A stretch of 64,000 nt of DNA from an uncultured Pelagibacteraceae bacterium (GTDB taxonomy: Bacteria; Pseudomonadota; Alphaproteobacteria; Pelagibacterales; Pelagibacteraceae): contig CACFWD010000002.1 in assembly GCA_902569975.1 (NCBI GenBank), positions 49,530-113,529 of the forward strand. Direction: 5' to 3'. The notes beneath the pieces are model-generated. The model was given only the letters and a program-made list of their open reading frames with translations, had not been told where the DNA came from and searched no databases. This document shows, piece after piece, positions 51,767 through 62,000 of the stretch (its first letter is position 1; every line of letters begins with the position of its first letter). Made by a program: the position numbers and the translations under genes.

Positions 51767-51850
51767 ATGCCTAAGAGAAGAAAAAAAGCGGCAAAGAAAA
51801 CTAAGAAGAAAGCTAAAAAGAAAAAAGCTAAAAAAAGAAGAAGAAGATAA
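51767..51850 (+). CDS. 27-aa polycationic microprotein (MPKRRKKAAKKTKKKAKKKKAKKRRRR)
   Basis: ATG with upstream AAGGGAG; 14 Lys + 6 Arg of 27; flanked by its own promoter and terminator. Confidence 0.8.
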   Translation: MPKRRKKAAKKTKKKAKKKKAKKRRRR

Positions 51851-51870
51851 TAACTTAGTATTCTTTACAA

Positions 51871-51912
51871 AAAACGCTTCTCATCACGTTATGTGTGAGA
51901 GGCGTTTTTTTT
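51871..51912. terminator. Hairpin terminator, likely bidirectional (microprotein on +, CarD on -)
   Basis: AAAACGCTTCTCATCAC...GTGTGAGAGGCGTTTTTTTT; A-tract 5' and T-tract 3' allow use on both strands. Confidence 0.8.
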
Positions 51913-52813
51913 AATCTTCAATAGGATCTGCATCATCAGCTTCACTAATTGGCTCTTCAGCAGGTAAATTATCAGTAGGTGCTTTTGAAGCAGTTGTTGT
52001 ATCTGCAGGCTGTTGAGTTGCTCCTACGTTTCGTTTTAAGGCTTTATCAAGCTTTTTTTGTGTATCTTCTAAAGAAACACCTAATACAATTTGAAATTCT
52101 GATAGAATCCTCTCATATGCTTTTTCAAATAATTGTCTTTCGCTATAAGATTGATCAACCATAAGATCATCTCCTTTATTTAAATCTCTGACTACTTCGG
52201 CTAATTCATAAATTTTTCCAGAAGAAATTTTAGCTTCATATTCTTGAGCTCTTCTACTCCACATTGATCTTTTTATTTTCGGTTTACTCTTTAAAATAGA
52301 TATACATTTATTGACTTGGTTTATTGTTGCTAAAGCTCTAAGATGAGATTGCTTATTTACTGGAACCATTCCATTTGCTTTATCCTTTTCAAATTTTATC
52401 ACATAAGTTTCAACATCAATTCCACCAATATTTATTTTTTTGAATTCAGTTATTTGACCAACCCCATGTTTTGGATAAACAACATAATCTTTAACTTTAT
52501 ATTCTTTTTTTTCAGACTCTTGTTTTTTAACTTTTTTAATTTCCGGTTTTAATTCATTATTTTTTGGTATTCTTAAGTTATCATTTTTAATCTCACTTGA
52601 TTGAGTAATTTTGGTGTTAATCTTTTTATTTTTCTTTTTTTTATCTTTGAATACTTTTTTCTTAATTATTTTTTTTACTTTTTTTTTGGGTAAAATTTTC
52701 TTTATTTTAGTTGTTCTACTTTTTGTTACTTTTTTAACTTTTTTAACTTTTTTTTTTGAGGATTTTTTTTTAAAGGTTTTCTTTAAAATATTTTTTAAAC
52801 TTATCTTGCTCAT
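51911..52813 (-). CDS. CarD family transcriptional regulator with long Lys-rich N-terminal extension
   Basis: [46 protein letters not shown]-terminal ~70 aa dominated by Lys. Confidence 0.93.
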   Translation of the reverse strand: MSKISLKNILKKTFKKKSSKKKVKKVKKVTKSRTTKIKKILPKKKVKKIIKKKVFKDKKKKNKKINTKITQSSEIKNDNLRIPKNNELKPEIKKVKKQESEKKEYKVKDYVVYPKHGVGQITEFKKINIGGIDVETYVIKFEKDKANGMVPVNKQSHLRALATINQVNKCISILKSKPKIKRSMWSRRAQEYEAKISSGKIYELAEVVRDLNKGDDLMVDQSYSERQLFEKAYERILSEFQIVLGVSLEDTQKKLDKALKRNVGATQQPADTTTASKAPTDNLPAEEPISEADDADPIED

Positions 52814-53096
52814 TTATAAATTTTTCGTGATCCAGTGGAGGATCTTTTTTTTCACTTATATTAGGCCAGATTTCAGAATATTGTTTATTGATTTCTAACC
52901 ATTTTTCATTACCTGGTTCTGTATCAGCGACAATAGCATCAACGGGACATTCAGGCTCACAAACGCCACAATCTATACACTCATCAGGTTTAATTACAAG
53001 CATATTTTTACCCTCATAAAAACAATCAACTGGACAAACTTCCACGCAGTCCATAAGTTTACATTTTATGCATTTGTCATTTACAATATAAGTCAT
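52770..53096 (-). CDS. fdxA: Seven-iron type ferredoxin FdxA
   Basis: [47 protein letters not shown]. Confidence 0.96.
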   Translation of the reverse strand: MTYIVNDKCIKCKLMDCVEVCPVDCFYEGKNMLVIKPDECIDCGVCEPECPVDAIVADTEPGNEKWLEINKQYSEIWPNISEKKDPPLDHEKFINEQDKFKKYFKENL

Positions 53097-53509
53097 TTCA
53101 AACTTTCTTTTTTTATTTCCTCTTTAATATCTCCCATTATTTTACTGTCAATATAGAGAAGTCCCGCAAGCCTTCGCATTAAATTTGTCTCATAGATATC
53201 AGCATCTTTATTAGAAAAAATAATTTTCCATAGAGATTTGATAATTTTTATTTTATCGGACTCTTCAAGATTTTTAATTTCTTTAGTAAAATCTAATATT
53301 TGATTTGCATCTTGCTCAAATTGCTTTGCCTTAGTAATTAAATTTTCTAATTTATTTTTATTTGCCCCAAGATCTAACAACGTTTTTTTTATGATATTTT
53401 CTTCTTCTAGAGAGTAGTTTTCATCAATCTTAGCAGCATGTATAAGTAACGCGCCAATTTTAATAAAACCAGTCTCATGATTATTTTCTTTTTTTTTATT
53501 AAAAAACAT
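53093..53509 (-). CDS. TerB-like domain protein
   Basis: [58 protein letters not shown]. Confidence 0.8.
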   Translation of the reverse strand: MFFNKKKENNHETGFIKIGALLIHAAKIDENYSLEEENIIKKTLLDLGANKNKLENLITKAKQFEQDANQILDFTKEIKNLEESDKIKIIKSLWKIIFSNKDADIYETNLMRRLAGLLYIDSKIMGDIKEEIKKESLK

Positions 53510-53512
53510 AAA

Positions 53513-55993
53513 TTAGCTTAGATTTAAATTTTTTAATATTTTAAAAGGATTTTCAGTATCAGATTTCTTTGAAGAAAATTTTTTGAATCTTTTTTTAGGT
53601 TTATATTTAAAAAATATTTCCTCATTTTTTTCAGAGACCTCATAATTCATTTTTTTAATTAAACTTTTAAATTTTTCTTTACTACAACCAAGTAGATTCA
53701 GCATTTCTGGAATCAATTTTATATTTTTATTTTCTTCAAATCCAGAATTAATTATTTTTACAAATAATCTTTCTAAGATGTCAATTCTTACAAAAAAATT
53801 GTCAAATCTTTCAAATCCACAGAGCAGCATAAAATTTTGATTTTTTTTATCTTTATCATCTATAAAATTTAAACCAAATGTAGGAGGTTTTAATTTAAAG
53901 TACTTTTGATGATAATTTTTCCACAATAAAGTTCTTATTGTTACTGGTTCTGGCTTGATTAACTTATGTAAGAAAATATGATATCTACCAAATTTTACTC
54001 CTAACTCTCTTAAAGTTTTTCTTTCACTTTGACCTAAATTTTTTAAATATTCATAAACATTTTCTCTTTTTAACACCCCATTATTTTCATAGAGTTGGTA
54101 AGCCAAAGCCTTTATTGAAGAATTTTTATCTTTAAGATTTTTTAAATCTATCAAACTTTGCAATACTGTATTTATTTTATTTTCTAACCATTTTTTTATA
54201 AATGATTCTAGTTTTTTTCTTTGATCTTGCTCAAGAATATCATCAACAATCAATTCAAAATTTGGATTTAGATAATCATTACCAGATGTTAGTTTTGCTA
54301 TTGAAAAATCTTTCCAGTAAATTTTGAAATCTTCTTTAAGCTCTATAAGTCCTGTATCAATTATACTTTGAATCCTTTTTTCTAATTCTGGACCAATAGT
54401 TTGTCTTGCTGCTTTTTTAAGGGATTTGATATCTGTTTCCAAAGCACCTTTTTTTAGATCTAATTTTAATTTTAAGCCATTAATTTTACCTATGAATTGA
54501 TCATCAATTTTCACATCGTTATTATCAAGTATCTCTATTTTAAATTCCATGTCTTGTTTTAAACCTCTTGAGAGTATGCTTGCTCTTTTATCAATGAAAG
54601 TTTTTGTAAGTTCTTCATGCAGTCTATCTGAAAGTCTATCTTCTAACAATTTTGTTTTTTCAATCCAGTAATTTTGATTTTCAGTCCAATTATTTTTATT
54701 TGAAACATATGACCAAGTCCTGACATTTGCAATTCTATTTGATAAAGAATCTACATTTCCATCTAATTTGTCCAATTTCATTAGCTGTAATCTCATATAT
54801 TCATCAGTAATTTCGCCCTTTTCACTTGATAGAAATTTAAATACATTTTCAATTACCTCATAATGATTTCCATAAGTCTTTTTTACAAAATCTGGTATTT
54901 GACAACATTCCCATAACAAATTGAGTGTTTTGTTGTCAAAATTTATATTTTCAAGATTTTTATCTCTAAGAAAATATTTTAAGGCTTTTTCATCTTCACA
55001 TTCATGAATTTTTCTTAACCATTCCTTGTGAGGCCTTTCCTCTAATGATTTAATTAAGTTATACGGACTATCAAAATTAAGATTTGAATTTCTCCAAAAT
55101 AGAGATCGAATTTCTTCAAATTTATGATTTTCTAATAAATTAACTTCTTCTGCATTTATTTCTTTACAATTCCCTGTAATGCCAAAAGTACCATCATTTA
55201 GATATCTTCCAGCTCTACCAGCAATTTGTCCAATTTCAGATAAGTTAAGTTTTCTAAGTTTTTTTCCATCAAATTTTCTTAAATTAGAAAAATAAACATT
55301 ATCTAAATCCATGTTAATACCCATCCCAATGGCATCTGTAGCTACCAAAAAATCTACATCTCCTGATTGATATAATTCCACTTGGGAATTTCTTGTTTTT
55401 GGACTCAATGAACCCATAACAATAGCAGCGCCACCTTTTTGTCTTCTTATTAATTCAGCAATTCCATACACATCTTCTGCTGAAAAAGCTATGATAGCAG
55501 TTTTTCTATTAATTCTAGAAATTTTTTTATGACCTGAGTAAGAAAGTTTTGATAGTCTTTCTCTGTTTATAAATTCAATATCATCATCCAATTTTGAAAT
55601 TATTTTTTTTATTGTATTAGAGCCCATTAACATTGTTAGTTTGCTACCCCTTGTATTTAAAAGTCTGTCGGTAAAAATATGGCCTCTTTCATGATCAGCA
55701 CACATTTGAATTTCATCTACACCAACAAACTCTAAAGATTTATCGATTGGCATTGATTCAACCGTGCATAAATAATACTTTGCATCAGGAGGAATTATTT
55801 TTTCTTCTCCAGTAATTAGAGCAACTTTATTTTGTCCAACTTTGTTAATTACTTTGTCATACACTTCTCTTGCTAATAATCTTAATGGAAAACCAATCAT
55901 CCCGGTATCAAAAGACAACATTGTTTCAATTGCTAAGTGTGTTTTCCCGGTGTTTGTTGGTCCTAAAACAGCTGTAATTTTATTTTTTGTCAT
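53513..55993 (-). CDS. Suv3-like/MgpS-type DEAD/DEAH RNA helicase
   Basis: AVLGPTNTGKTHLAIETML, VDEIQMCADHERGHIFTDRLL, ATDAIGMGINMDLDNVYF, QIAGRAGRY. Confidence 0.93.
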   Translation of the reverse strand: MTKNKITAVLGPTNTGKTHLAIETMLSFDTGMIGFPLRLLAREVYDKVINKVGQNKVALITGEEKIIPPDAKYYLCTVESMPIDKSLEFVGVDEIQMCADHERGHIFTDRLLNTRGSKLTMLMGSNTIKKIISKLDDDIEFINRERLSKLSYSGHKKISRINRKTAIIAFSAEDVYGIAELIRRQKGGAAIVMGSLSPKTRNSQVELYQSGDVDFLVATDAIGMGINMDLDNVYFSNLRKFDGKKLRKLNLSEIGQIAGRAGRYLNDGTFGITGNCKEINAEEVNLLENHKFEEIRSLFWRNSNLNFDSPYNLIKSLEERPHKEWLRKIHECEDEKALKYFLRDKNLENINFDNKTLNLLWECCQIPDFVKKTYGNHYEVIENVFKFLSSEKGEITDEYMRLQLMKLDKLDGNVDSLSNRIANVRTWSYVSNKNNWTENQNYWIEKTKLLEDRLSDRLHEELTKTFIDKRASILSRGLKQDMEFKIEILDNNDVKIDDQFIGKINGLKLKLDLKKGALETDIKSLKKAARQTIGPELEKRIQSIIDTGLIELKEDFKIYWKDFSIAKLTSGNDYLNPNFELIVDDILEQDQRKKLESFIKKWLENKINTVLQSLIDLKNLKDKNSSIKALAYQLYENNGVLKRENVYEYLKNLGQSERKTLRELGVKFGRYHIFLHKLIKPEPVTIRTLLWKNYHQKYFKLKPPTFGLNFIDDKDKKNQNFMLLCGFERFDNFFVRIDILERLFVKIINSGFEENKNIKLIPEMLNLLGCSKEKFKSLIKKMNYEVSEKNEEIFFKYKPKKRFKKFSSKKSDTENPFKILKNLNLS

Positions 55994-56133
55994 ATCTATT
56001 ATTGGTATATCTTTTTTTTAACCTACCAGATATTGTTGGCCTTAAAGAACAAAAAAGGACTAAAACATGTCCGAATCGTTAAATAAAATGTTCTCATTAT
56101 TTTTAAATTTTAATTATATTGATTAAATTAGGA

Positions 56134-56565
56134 TTAACCGCCAGGACCTAAATTTAAGGGATTTACTTTTAAATTTTTCCAAACTCCTGATGCTGAGGCT
56201 ATAATTTTATCATTACAATTTAATTCACAAAATACAAAAATTAACGTTTTTGTTTTTTTTAATATTTTAGCTTTACCAATAATTTCGTCTCCAGTTTTTG
56301 AAGTTCCAATAAATTTAAGATCTAAAGAAATTGTTACACATGGAGCATTACCTGCAGAACGATGAGCTGCGGTTCCCGCTCCTGCATCAATTAGTGCTGC
56401 AAGATATCCTCCATGAGTAATACCTAAAGCATTTAAATGATTTTCATTAATTGTTGATTTAAATTCATATTCTATTTCAGAAACATTTCTAAATAATACT
56501 CCGCCATTATGCTTCATAAAACCAGATTTCAAACTAATTTGTTCAAATTTTTCAAAGTCGGCCAT
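56134..56565 (-). CDS. PaaI/hotdog-fold thioesterase
   Basis: NALGITHGGYLAALIDAGAGTAAHRSA motif. Confidence 0.9.
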   Translation of the reverse strand: MADFEKFEQISLKSGFMKHNGGVLFRNVSEIEYEFKSTINENHLNALGITHGGYLAALIDAGAGTAAHRSAGNAPCVTISLDLKFIGTSKTGDEIIGKAKILKKTKTLIFVFCELNCNDKIIASASGVWKNLKVNPLNLGPGG

Positions 56566-56695
56566 TACACCTACAGTATTAGTGTTAAAATAATTATGAT
56601 TACAAACACAATAATAAAAAATAATATTACTGATTTTTGTAAGGATATATTCATAATTTAATAATATAATAAATAATTATCAAAATAAATTTAAA

Positions 56696-57553
56696 ATGGT
56701 AAATAATAAATTATCTATATTAATAATTCTTTATGAAGAAAATTATCAAATTGTCAACAAGTGCTTGGAGCAAATAAAAGATCATAGAATAATTGTCATA
56801 GATAATGCTAATGATCAATCTTTAAAAGATAAAATAATTAAAAATCACAAAATTTATAAATATTTTTTGAACAAAAAAAACGTAGGCTTTTCTAAAGCTG
56901 CAAATCAGGGTATTTTAGAGTGTGATACTGAATATTTATTGATATTAGGTGCAGATTGTTTGATTACTAACAAAGATATAAGACAATTAATTTTTGCTAA
57001 AGAAAAATATGAAAATTGTTTTTTAGTTGCACCAACATTTTTTGATGAAGAGGGAAGATATACTTATAATGGAGGACCATTATCAGAAAATGCTCCAAAA
57101 AATGTTGTTCTTAAAAATTACGGAGATGTTTGTGTAGATTCAATTTTAACTTCAACAGTGTTATTTAAAGTAAGCGATATTAAAGATTTAGGATTATTTG
57201 ATGAAAGTTTTTTTTTATATTTTTTGGATGAAGATCTCTGCAGGAGAATAAAAAAAATTAATAAAACGATTATTCAAGTATACGACGCAAAAGTAACGCA
57301 TACTCATGGACAACTCAAAATTAAGAATAAATTAAAAAAAATGTTTTTCAGACATTACTATTTTGATTATGATGAATTGTATTATTTATTTAAAATTAAT
57401 TTGCACGAAAAAAAATACAATGAGGTAAAAAACAAAATTTCTAAATATATAATTAAGATGCTAATTAATTTATTGATTATGAGAATTGACAAAGGCATTT
57501 ATTATCTAGCTAAAATTTTAGCATTTCAAAAATTTAAAAGATTACTAAAATAA
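56696..57553 (+). CDS. Family 2 glycosyltransferase
   Basis: NKKNVGFSKAANQGILECDTEYLLILGADCLI, FDESFFLYFLDEDLCRRIKK. Confidence 0.9.
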   Translation: MVNNKLSILIILYEENYQIVNKCLEQIKDHRIIVIDNANDQSLKDKIIKNHKIYKYFLNKKNVGFSKAANQGILECDTEYLLILGADCLITNKDIRQLIFAKEKYENCFLVAPTFFDEEGRYTYNGGPLSENAPKNVVLKNYGDVCVDSILTSTVLFKVSDIKDLGLFDESFFLYFLDEDLCRRIKKINKTIIQVYDAKVTHTHGQLKIKNKLKKMFFRHYYFDYDELYYLFKINLHEKKYNEVKNKISKYIIKMLINLLIMRIDKGIYYLAKILAFQKFKRLLK

Positions 57554-57557
57554 ATTT

Positions 57558-57634
57558 TGGTGCACCTCGAAGGAGTCGAACCCTCAACCTGCTGATCCGT
57601 AGTCAGCCGCTCTATCCAATTGAGCTAGAGGTGC
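57558..57634 (-). tRNA. tRNA-Arg (ACG), CCA encoded
   Basis: Reverse complement GCACCTCTAGCTCAATTGGATAGAGC...CTGACTACGGATCAG...GGTTCGACTCCTTCGAGGTGCACCA. Confidence 0.96.
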
Positions 57635-57703
57635 TGATTGGAAATAACCTTAATTATATAGTATTATCATGTTTTAATATAATTTGTTAAAACATATTTG
57701 AAA

Positions 57704-58879
57704 ATGACAGATAAAATTAACGAAGTTGTAATAGTGGCAGCTGCTAGAACACCAATTGGTACTTATAAAGGTTCATTAAGCAATATAAAAGCTGATAAAC
57801 TCGGATCTATAGTTATTGAAGAAGTTATCAATCGAGCAAAGATAAACAAAACAGATATTGATGAAGTAATAATGGGTCAGGTTTTAACCGCAGGAACTGG
57901 ACAAAACCCTGCTCGACAAGCTGCAATAAATGCTGGGTTGTCAAAATCAATACCAGCACACTTAGTCAATCAGGTGTGTGGTTCTGGCTTAAGATCTGTT
58001 ATTTCTGGATTTCAGACAGTAAAACTTAATGAAGCGAAATATTTAGTTTGTGGTGGTCAAGAAAATATGTCTTTAGCCCCACATACATTATCATATAGAA
58101 ACAAAAAAAAATTATCTGAGGACATGTTATTGGATAGCATGATTAATGATGGTTTAATGGATGCATTTAATAATTATCATATGGGAGTAACAGCAGAAAA
58201 TATTGCAAGTAAATTAAAAATTCCAAGAGATGAACAGGATGATTTTGCTTTGAAATCTCAAATTAAAGCTCAAATAAGTTTAGAAAAGAGGAAATTTGAT
58301 AATGAGTTAGTAAAAGTAAATTTAGATGATTGTTATTTAGATAAAGACGAACACCCTAGAAAAAATTTAAAAATTGAGGACTTAAAAAAATTGAAGACTG
58401 TCTTTAAAAATAATGGAACTGTAACACCTGGAAATTCGTCAGGTGTAAATGATGGTGCAGCAGCTGTATTACTCTCATCTCTGGATGAAGCAGAAAAAAA
58501 ATCTTTAAACCCTCTTGTAAAAATTGTTTCCTGGTCTTCTGTGGGAGTTGATCCATCATTAATGGGCTTAGGTCCTATAGGTGCTGTGAGGTCTGCTTTA
58601 AAAAAGGCAAACTGGAAAATGGATGAAGTTGATTTATTTGAAATTAATGAAGCTTTCGCAGCACAAAGTATAGCTGTGATTAAAGAATTAGCTATCAATG
58701 AAGAAAAAGTTAACGTGAATGGAGGTGCAATAGCATTAGGTCATCCTATAGGTGCATCTGGAACTAGAATTCTGGTAACTTTGATTTACGAAATGCTCAG
58801 ACAAAATAAAAGTAAAGGCTGCGCAACACTCTGTATCGGTGGTGGAATGGGTATAGCAATTTGTGTAGAAAAAGTTTAA
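57704..58879 (+). CDS. Acetyl-CoA C-acetyltransferase (thiolase)
   Basis: AARTPIGTYKGSLSNIKAD, NQVCGSGLRSV, NVNGGAIALGHPIGASGTRILV, CIGGGMGIA. Confidence 0.96.
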   Translation: MTDKINEVVIVAAARTPIGTYKGSLSNIKADKLGSIVIEEVINRAKINKTDIDEVIMGQVLTAGTGQNPARQAAINAGLSKSIPAHLVNQVCGSGLRSVISGFQTVKLNEAKYLVCGGQENMSLAPHTLSYRNKKKLSEDMLLDSMINDGLMDAFNNYHMGVTAENIASKLKIPRDEQDDFALKSQIKAQISLEKRKFDNELVKVNLDDCYLDKDEHPRKNLKIEDLKKLKTVFKNNGTVTPGNSSGVNDGAAAVLLSSLDEAEKKSLNPLVKIVSWSSVGVDPSLMGLGPIGAVRSALKKANWKMDEVDLFEINEAFAAQSIAVIKELAINEEKVNVNGGAIALGHPIGASGTRILVTLIYEMLRQNKSKGCATLCIGGGMGIAICVEKV

Positions 58880-58992
58880 ATGCTTTTTCTTTTAAATTTT
58901 TTTTCTAAAAGAATTTTTTGGATCCAAAATTGACTATCAAGTTGATTTAGATCTTTATTTTCTAAATAACGTAGTATTAATTTTTTTAACAT
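58876..58992 (-). CDS. Possible 38-aa small protein MLKKLILRYLENKDLNQLDSQFWIQKILLEKKFKRKSI
   Basis: ATG-initiated small ORF filling the thiolase/aceE gap on the minus strand; amino-acid-like composition only. Confidence 0.3.
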   Translation of the reverse strand: MLKKLILRYLENKDLNQLDSQFWIQKILLEKKFKRKSI

Positions 58993-59086
58993 AATGTGAT
59001 ACTACAGGCTAAGATTGTTCAAAATTTGCACAAATTGTGACGAAAATTACAAATTATTGTTAATTTTTAGTGTATAAGTTAAAAAA

Positions 59087-62000
59087 ATGAGCGAAAAATT
59101 ATTTGTTCCTGATATCGGTGATTTTGAAAATGTAGAAGTAATTGAAATTTTAGTAAGAGAGGGTGAAGAAATTTTAAAAAATGATCCAGTCATAACAATT
59201 GAAAGTGATAAGTCTAGTGTTGAAATACCATCAACTATTTCTGGTAAAATAGAATCTATCAAAGTAAAAGTTGGTGACAAGGTTTCAAAAGGAGATTTAA
59301 TTCTAAATATATTAAGCTCTGACCAAAAGTCCTCTACATCTATAGTAATTCCAAAAGACACTGAAAATTTGATTTTAGAGGCAGAAAATGCTCTTAAAAA
59401 ACCACAAAAACAAATATCTCAAATAGAAATAGATAAACCAAAGATTATTCAAACTGTTAAGGATGGCGATTTAGACCCACAAGAGACTAACGAGTGGTTA
59501 GAGTCGTTAACTGCAGTTATAGAAAAAGATGGCAATCAAAGAGCGCATTATCTAATTAAAGAGTTAATAAATAAAGCATATACGGAAGGCGCTAATATTC
59601 CTTACACTCAGAACACTCCATATATAAATACAATTCCAACTAATGAAGAAAAAAAATCAAATGGTGATCAGAATATAGAGAGAAGAATTAGATCTTTAAT
59701 TAGGTGGAATGCTGCAGCAATGGTTGTAAGAGCAAACAAGAAGTTTCCGGAACTAGGAGGTCACATTGGGACGTTTGCTTCTGCTGCAACACTCTACGAT
59801 GTTGGAATGAATCATTTTTGGAGAGCAAAGAATAATAAGTTTGGGGGAGATTTAATCTATTTTCAAGGACATAGTGCACCTGGAATGTATGCAAGAGCAT
59901 TTCTTGAGGGAAGACTTAATGAAAAACAGTTGGATAGTTTTAGACAAGAAGTTAACCCGGGTGGCTTATCATCTTACCCTCACCCATGGTTGATGCCTAA
60001 GTTTTGGCAATTCCCAACTGTTTCAATGGGATTAGGTCCAATGTTAGCAATCTATCAAGCAAGATATATGAAATATTTAATTAATAGAGGTTTAATTAGA
60101 GATGAGGGAAGAAAAGTTTGGGCTTTTTTGGGAGATGGAGAAATGGATGAACCAGAATCCTTAGGTGCAATTGGTTTAGCTGCAAGAGAAAAATTAGACA
60201 ATCTGATTTTTGTGATTAATTGTAATTTGCAAAGACTGGATGGACCCGTCCGAGGTAATGGTAAAATCATACAAGAGCTAGAGGGAATTTTTAGAGGCGC
60301 TGGATGGAATGTAATTAAAGTTATTTGGGGATCATATTGGGACTCATTATTAGCAAACGATAAAACTGGACACTTAGTAAAAACAATGAATGAAACTGTT
60401 GATGGTGAGTATCAAGCAATGAAAGCAAGGGATGGCGCTTATGTAAGAGAGAAATTTTTTGGAAAATATCCAGAAACTAGTGAATTGGTATCAAGTTTAT
60501 CAGATAAAGATATTTGGAGACTTAACAGAGGTGGGCATGATCCACATAAAGTATTCGCAGCTTACGATAAGGCATCAAAAAGTATTGGAAGTCCAACGGT
60601 AGTAATTGCAAAGACTATAAAAGGTTATGGAATGGGTAAAAGTGGAGAAAGTGTTAATACAACACATCAAACTAAAAAATTAGGTATAGATGATCTAATG
60701 TATTACAGAGATAGATTCGATGTACCTTTAACTGACCAACAAGTAAAAAATATTGAATATTATAAACCGGATCAAAATTCTCCAGAAATAAAATATTTAA
60801 AAGAAAGAAGACTTCAATTAGGTGGATTCATTCCTGAGAGAACAACTTATGCAAAACCAATAAAGGCTCCCCCAAAAAATATTTTTGATAATATGAAAGA
60901 GTCCACTGGGCAAAAAGAAATGTCTACAACAATGGCCCTAGTTCGAATGCTTACAAATCTTTTAAGAGACAAGAATGTTGCTCCAAGATTGGTACCGATT
61001 ATTCCTGATGAAGCTAGAACTTTTGGCATGGAAGGTTTTTTTCAAAAAATTGGTATTTATGCTCATGAGGGACAGAAATATGAGCCTGAAGACTCTGCAC
61101 AATTAAGCTCTTACAGAGAAGATAAAAGCGGACAAGTTTTGGAGGAAGGAATTAATGAGGCTGGCGCAATGTCTTCTTGGATTGCAGCAGGAACTTCTTA
61201 TACAAATCATGATATTGAGATGATACCTATTTACCTTTTTTACTCGATGTTTGGTTTTCAAAGAATTGGAGATTTTGCATGGGCGGGTGCAGATAGTCAG
61301 TCTAGAGGATTTTTGATTGGTGCTACAGCTGGCAGAACAACTTTAGCAGGAGAAGGTCTACAGCATCAAGATGGTCATAGTCATCTTATGGCTTCAACTA
61401 TTCCCAACTGTGTATCATATGATCCCACATTTCATTACGAATTAGCAGTTATTTTTAGAGATGGATTAAAACGTATGCATGAAAAAAAAGAGAATATTTT
61501 CTTCTACATTACAACTATGAACGAAAATTACCCTCATCCAGCTATGCCCAAAGATAGATCTTGTGAAGAGGGAATCTTAAAAGGAATGTATAAAATTAAA
61601 GAATTTAATAAATACAAAAAAACTAAAATCCAATTTTTGGGATCGGGCACAATTTTAAGAGAAATGATTGCAGGTGCCGAAATATTACAAAAAGAATATC
61701 AAATAGATAGTGAGATTTGGAGTGTGACAAGTTTTAATGAGTTAAGAAAAGATGGTCTAGAAGTAGAAAGATATAATCTTCTAAATCCAGACAAGGAACC
61801 AAAGAAGTCTTATGTTGAAAATTGTTTAGGCAAAACGGAAGGACCTATATTAGCTGCTTCAGATTATATGAGAATGAATTCAGATCAAATAAGACCCTAC
61901 GTAAATAAAAGTTTTTATTCACTAGGAACAGATGGCTTTGGACGAAGTGATACTAGAAAAAATTTAAGAAATTTTTTTGAAGTTGATAAGGAGCATGTTG

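Noticed and set aside
52611-52898. 95-aa Phe/Leu-rich ORF opposite carD
   Set aside because: Antisense of the Lys-rich CarD extension (AAA read as TTT); hydrophobic look is an artefact.
56066-56125. 19-aa plus-strand ORF (MSESLNKMFSLFLNFNYID) between helicase and thioesterase
   Set aside because: Very short, no RBS or coupling, sits in an AT-rich gap; chance ORF cannot be excluded.
58333-58698. 121-aa minus-strand ORF in thiolase gene
   Set aside because: Shadow ORF antisense to conserved thiolase sequence.
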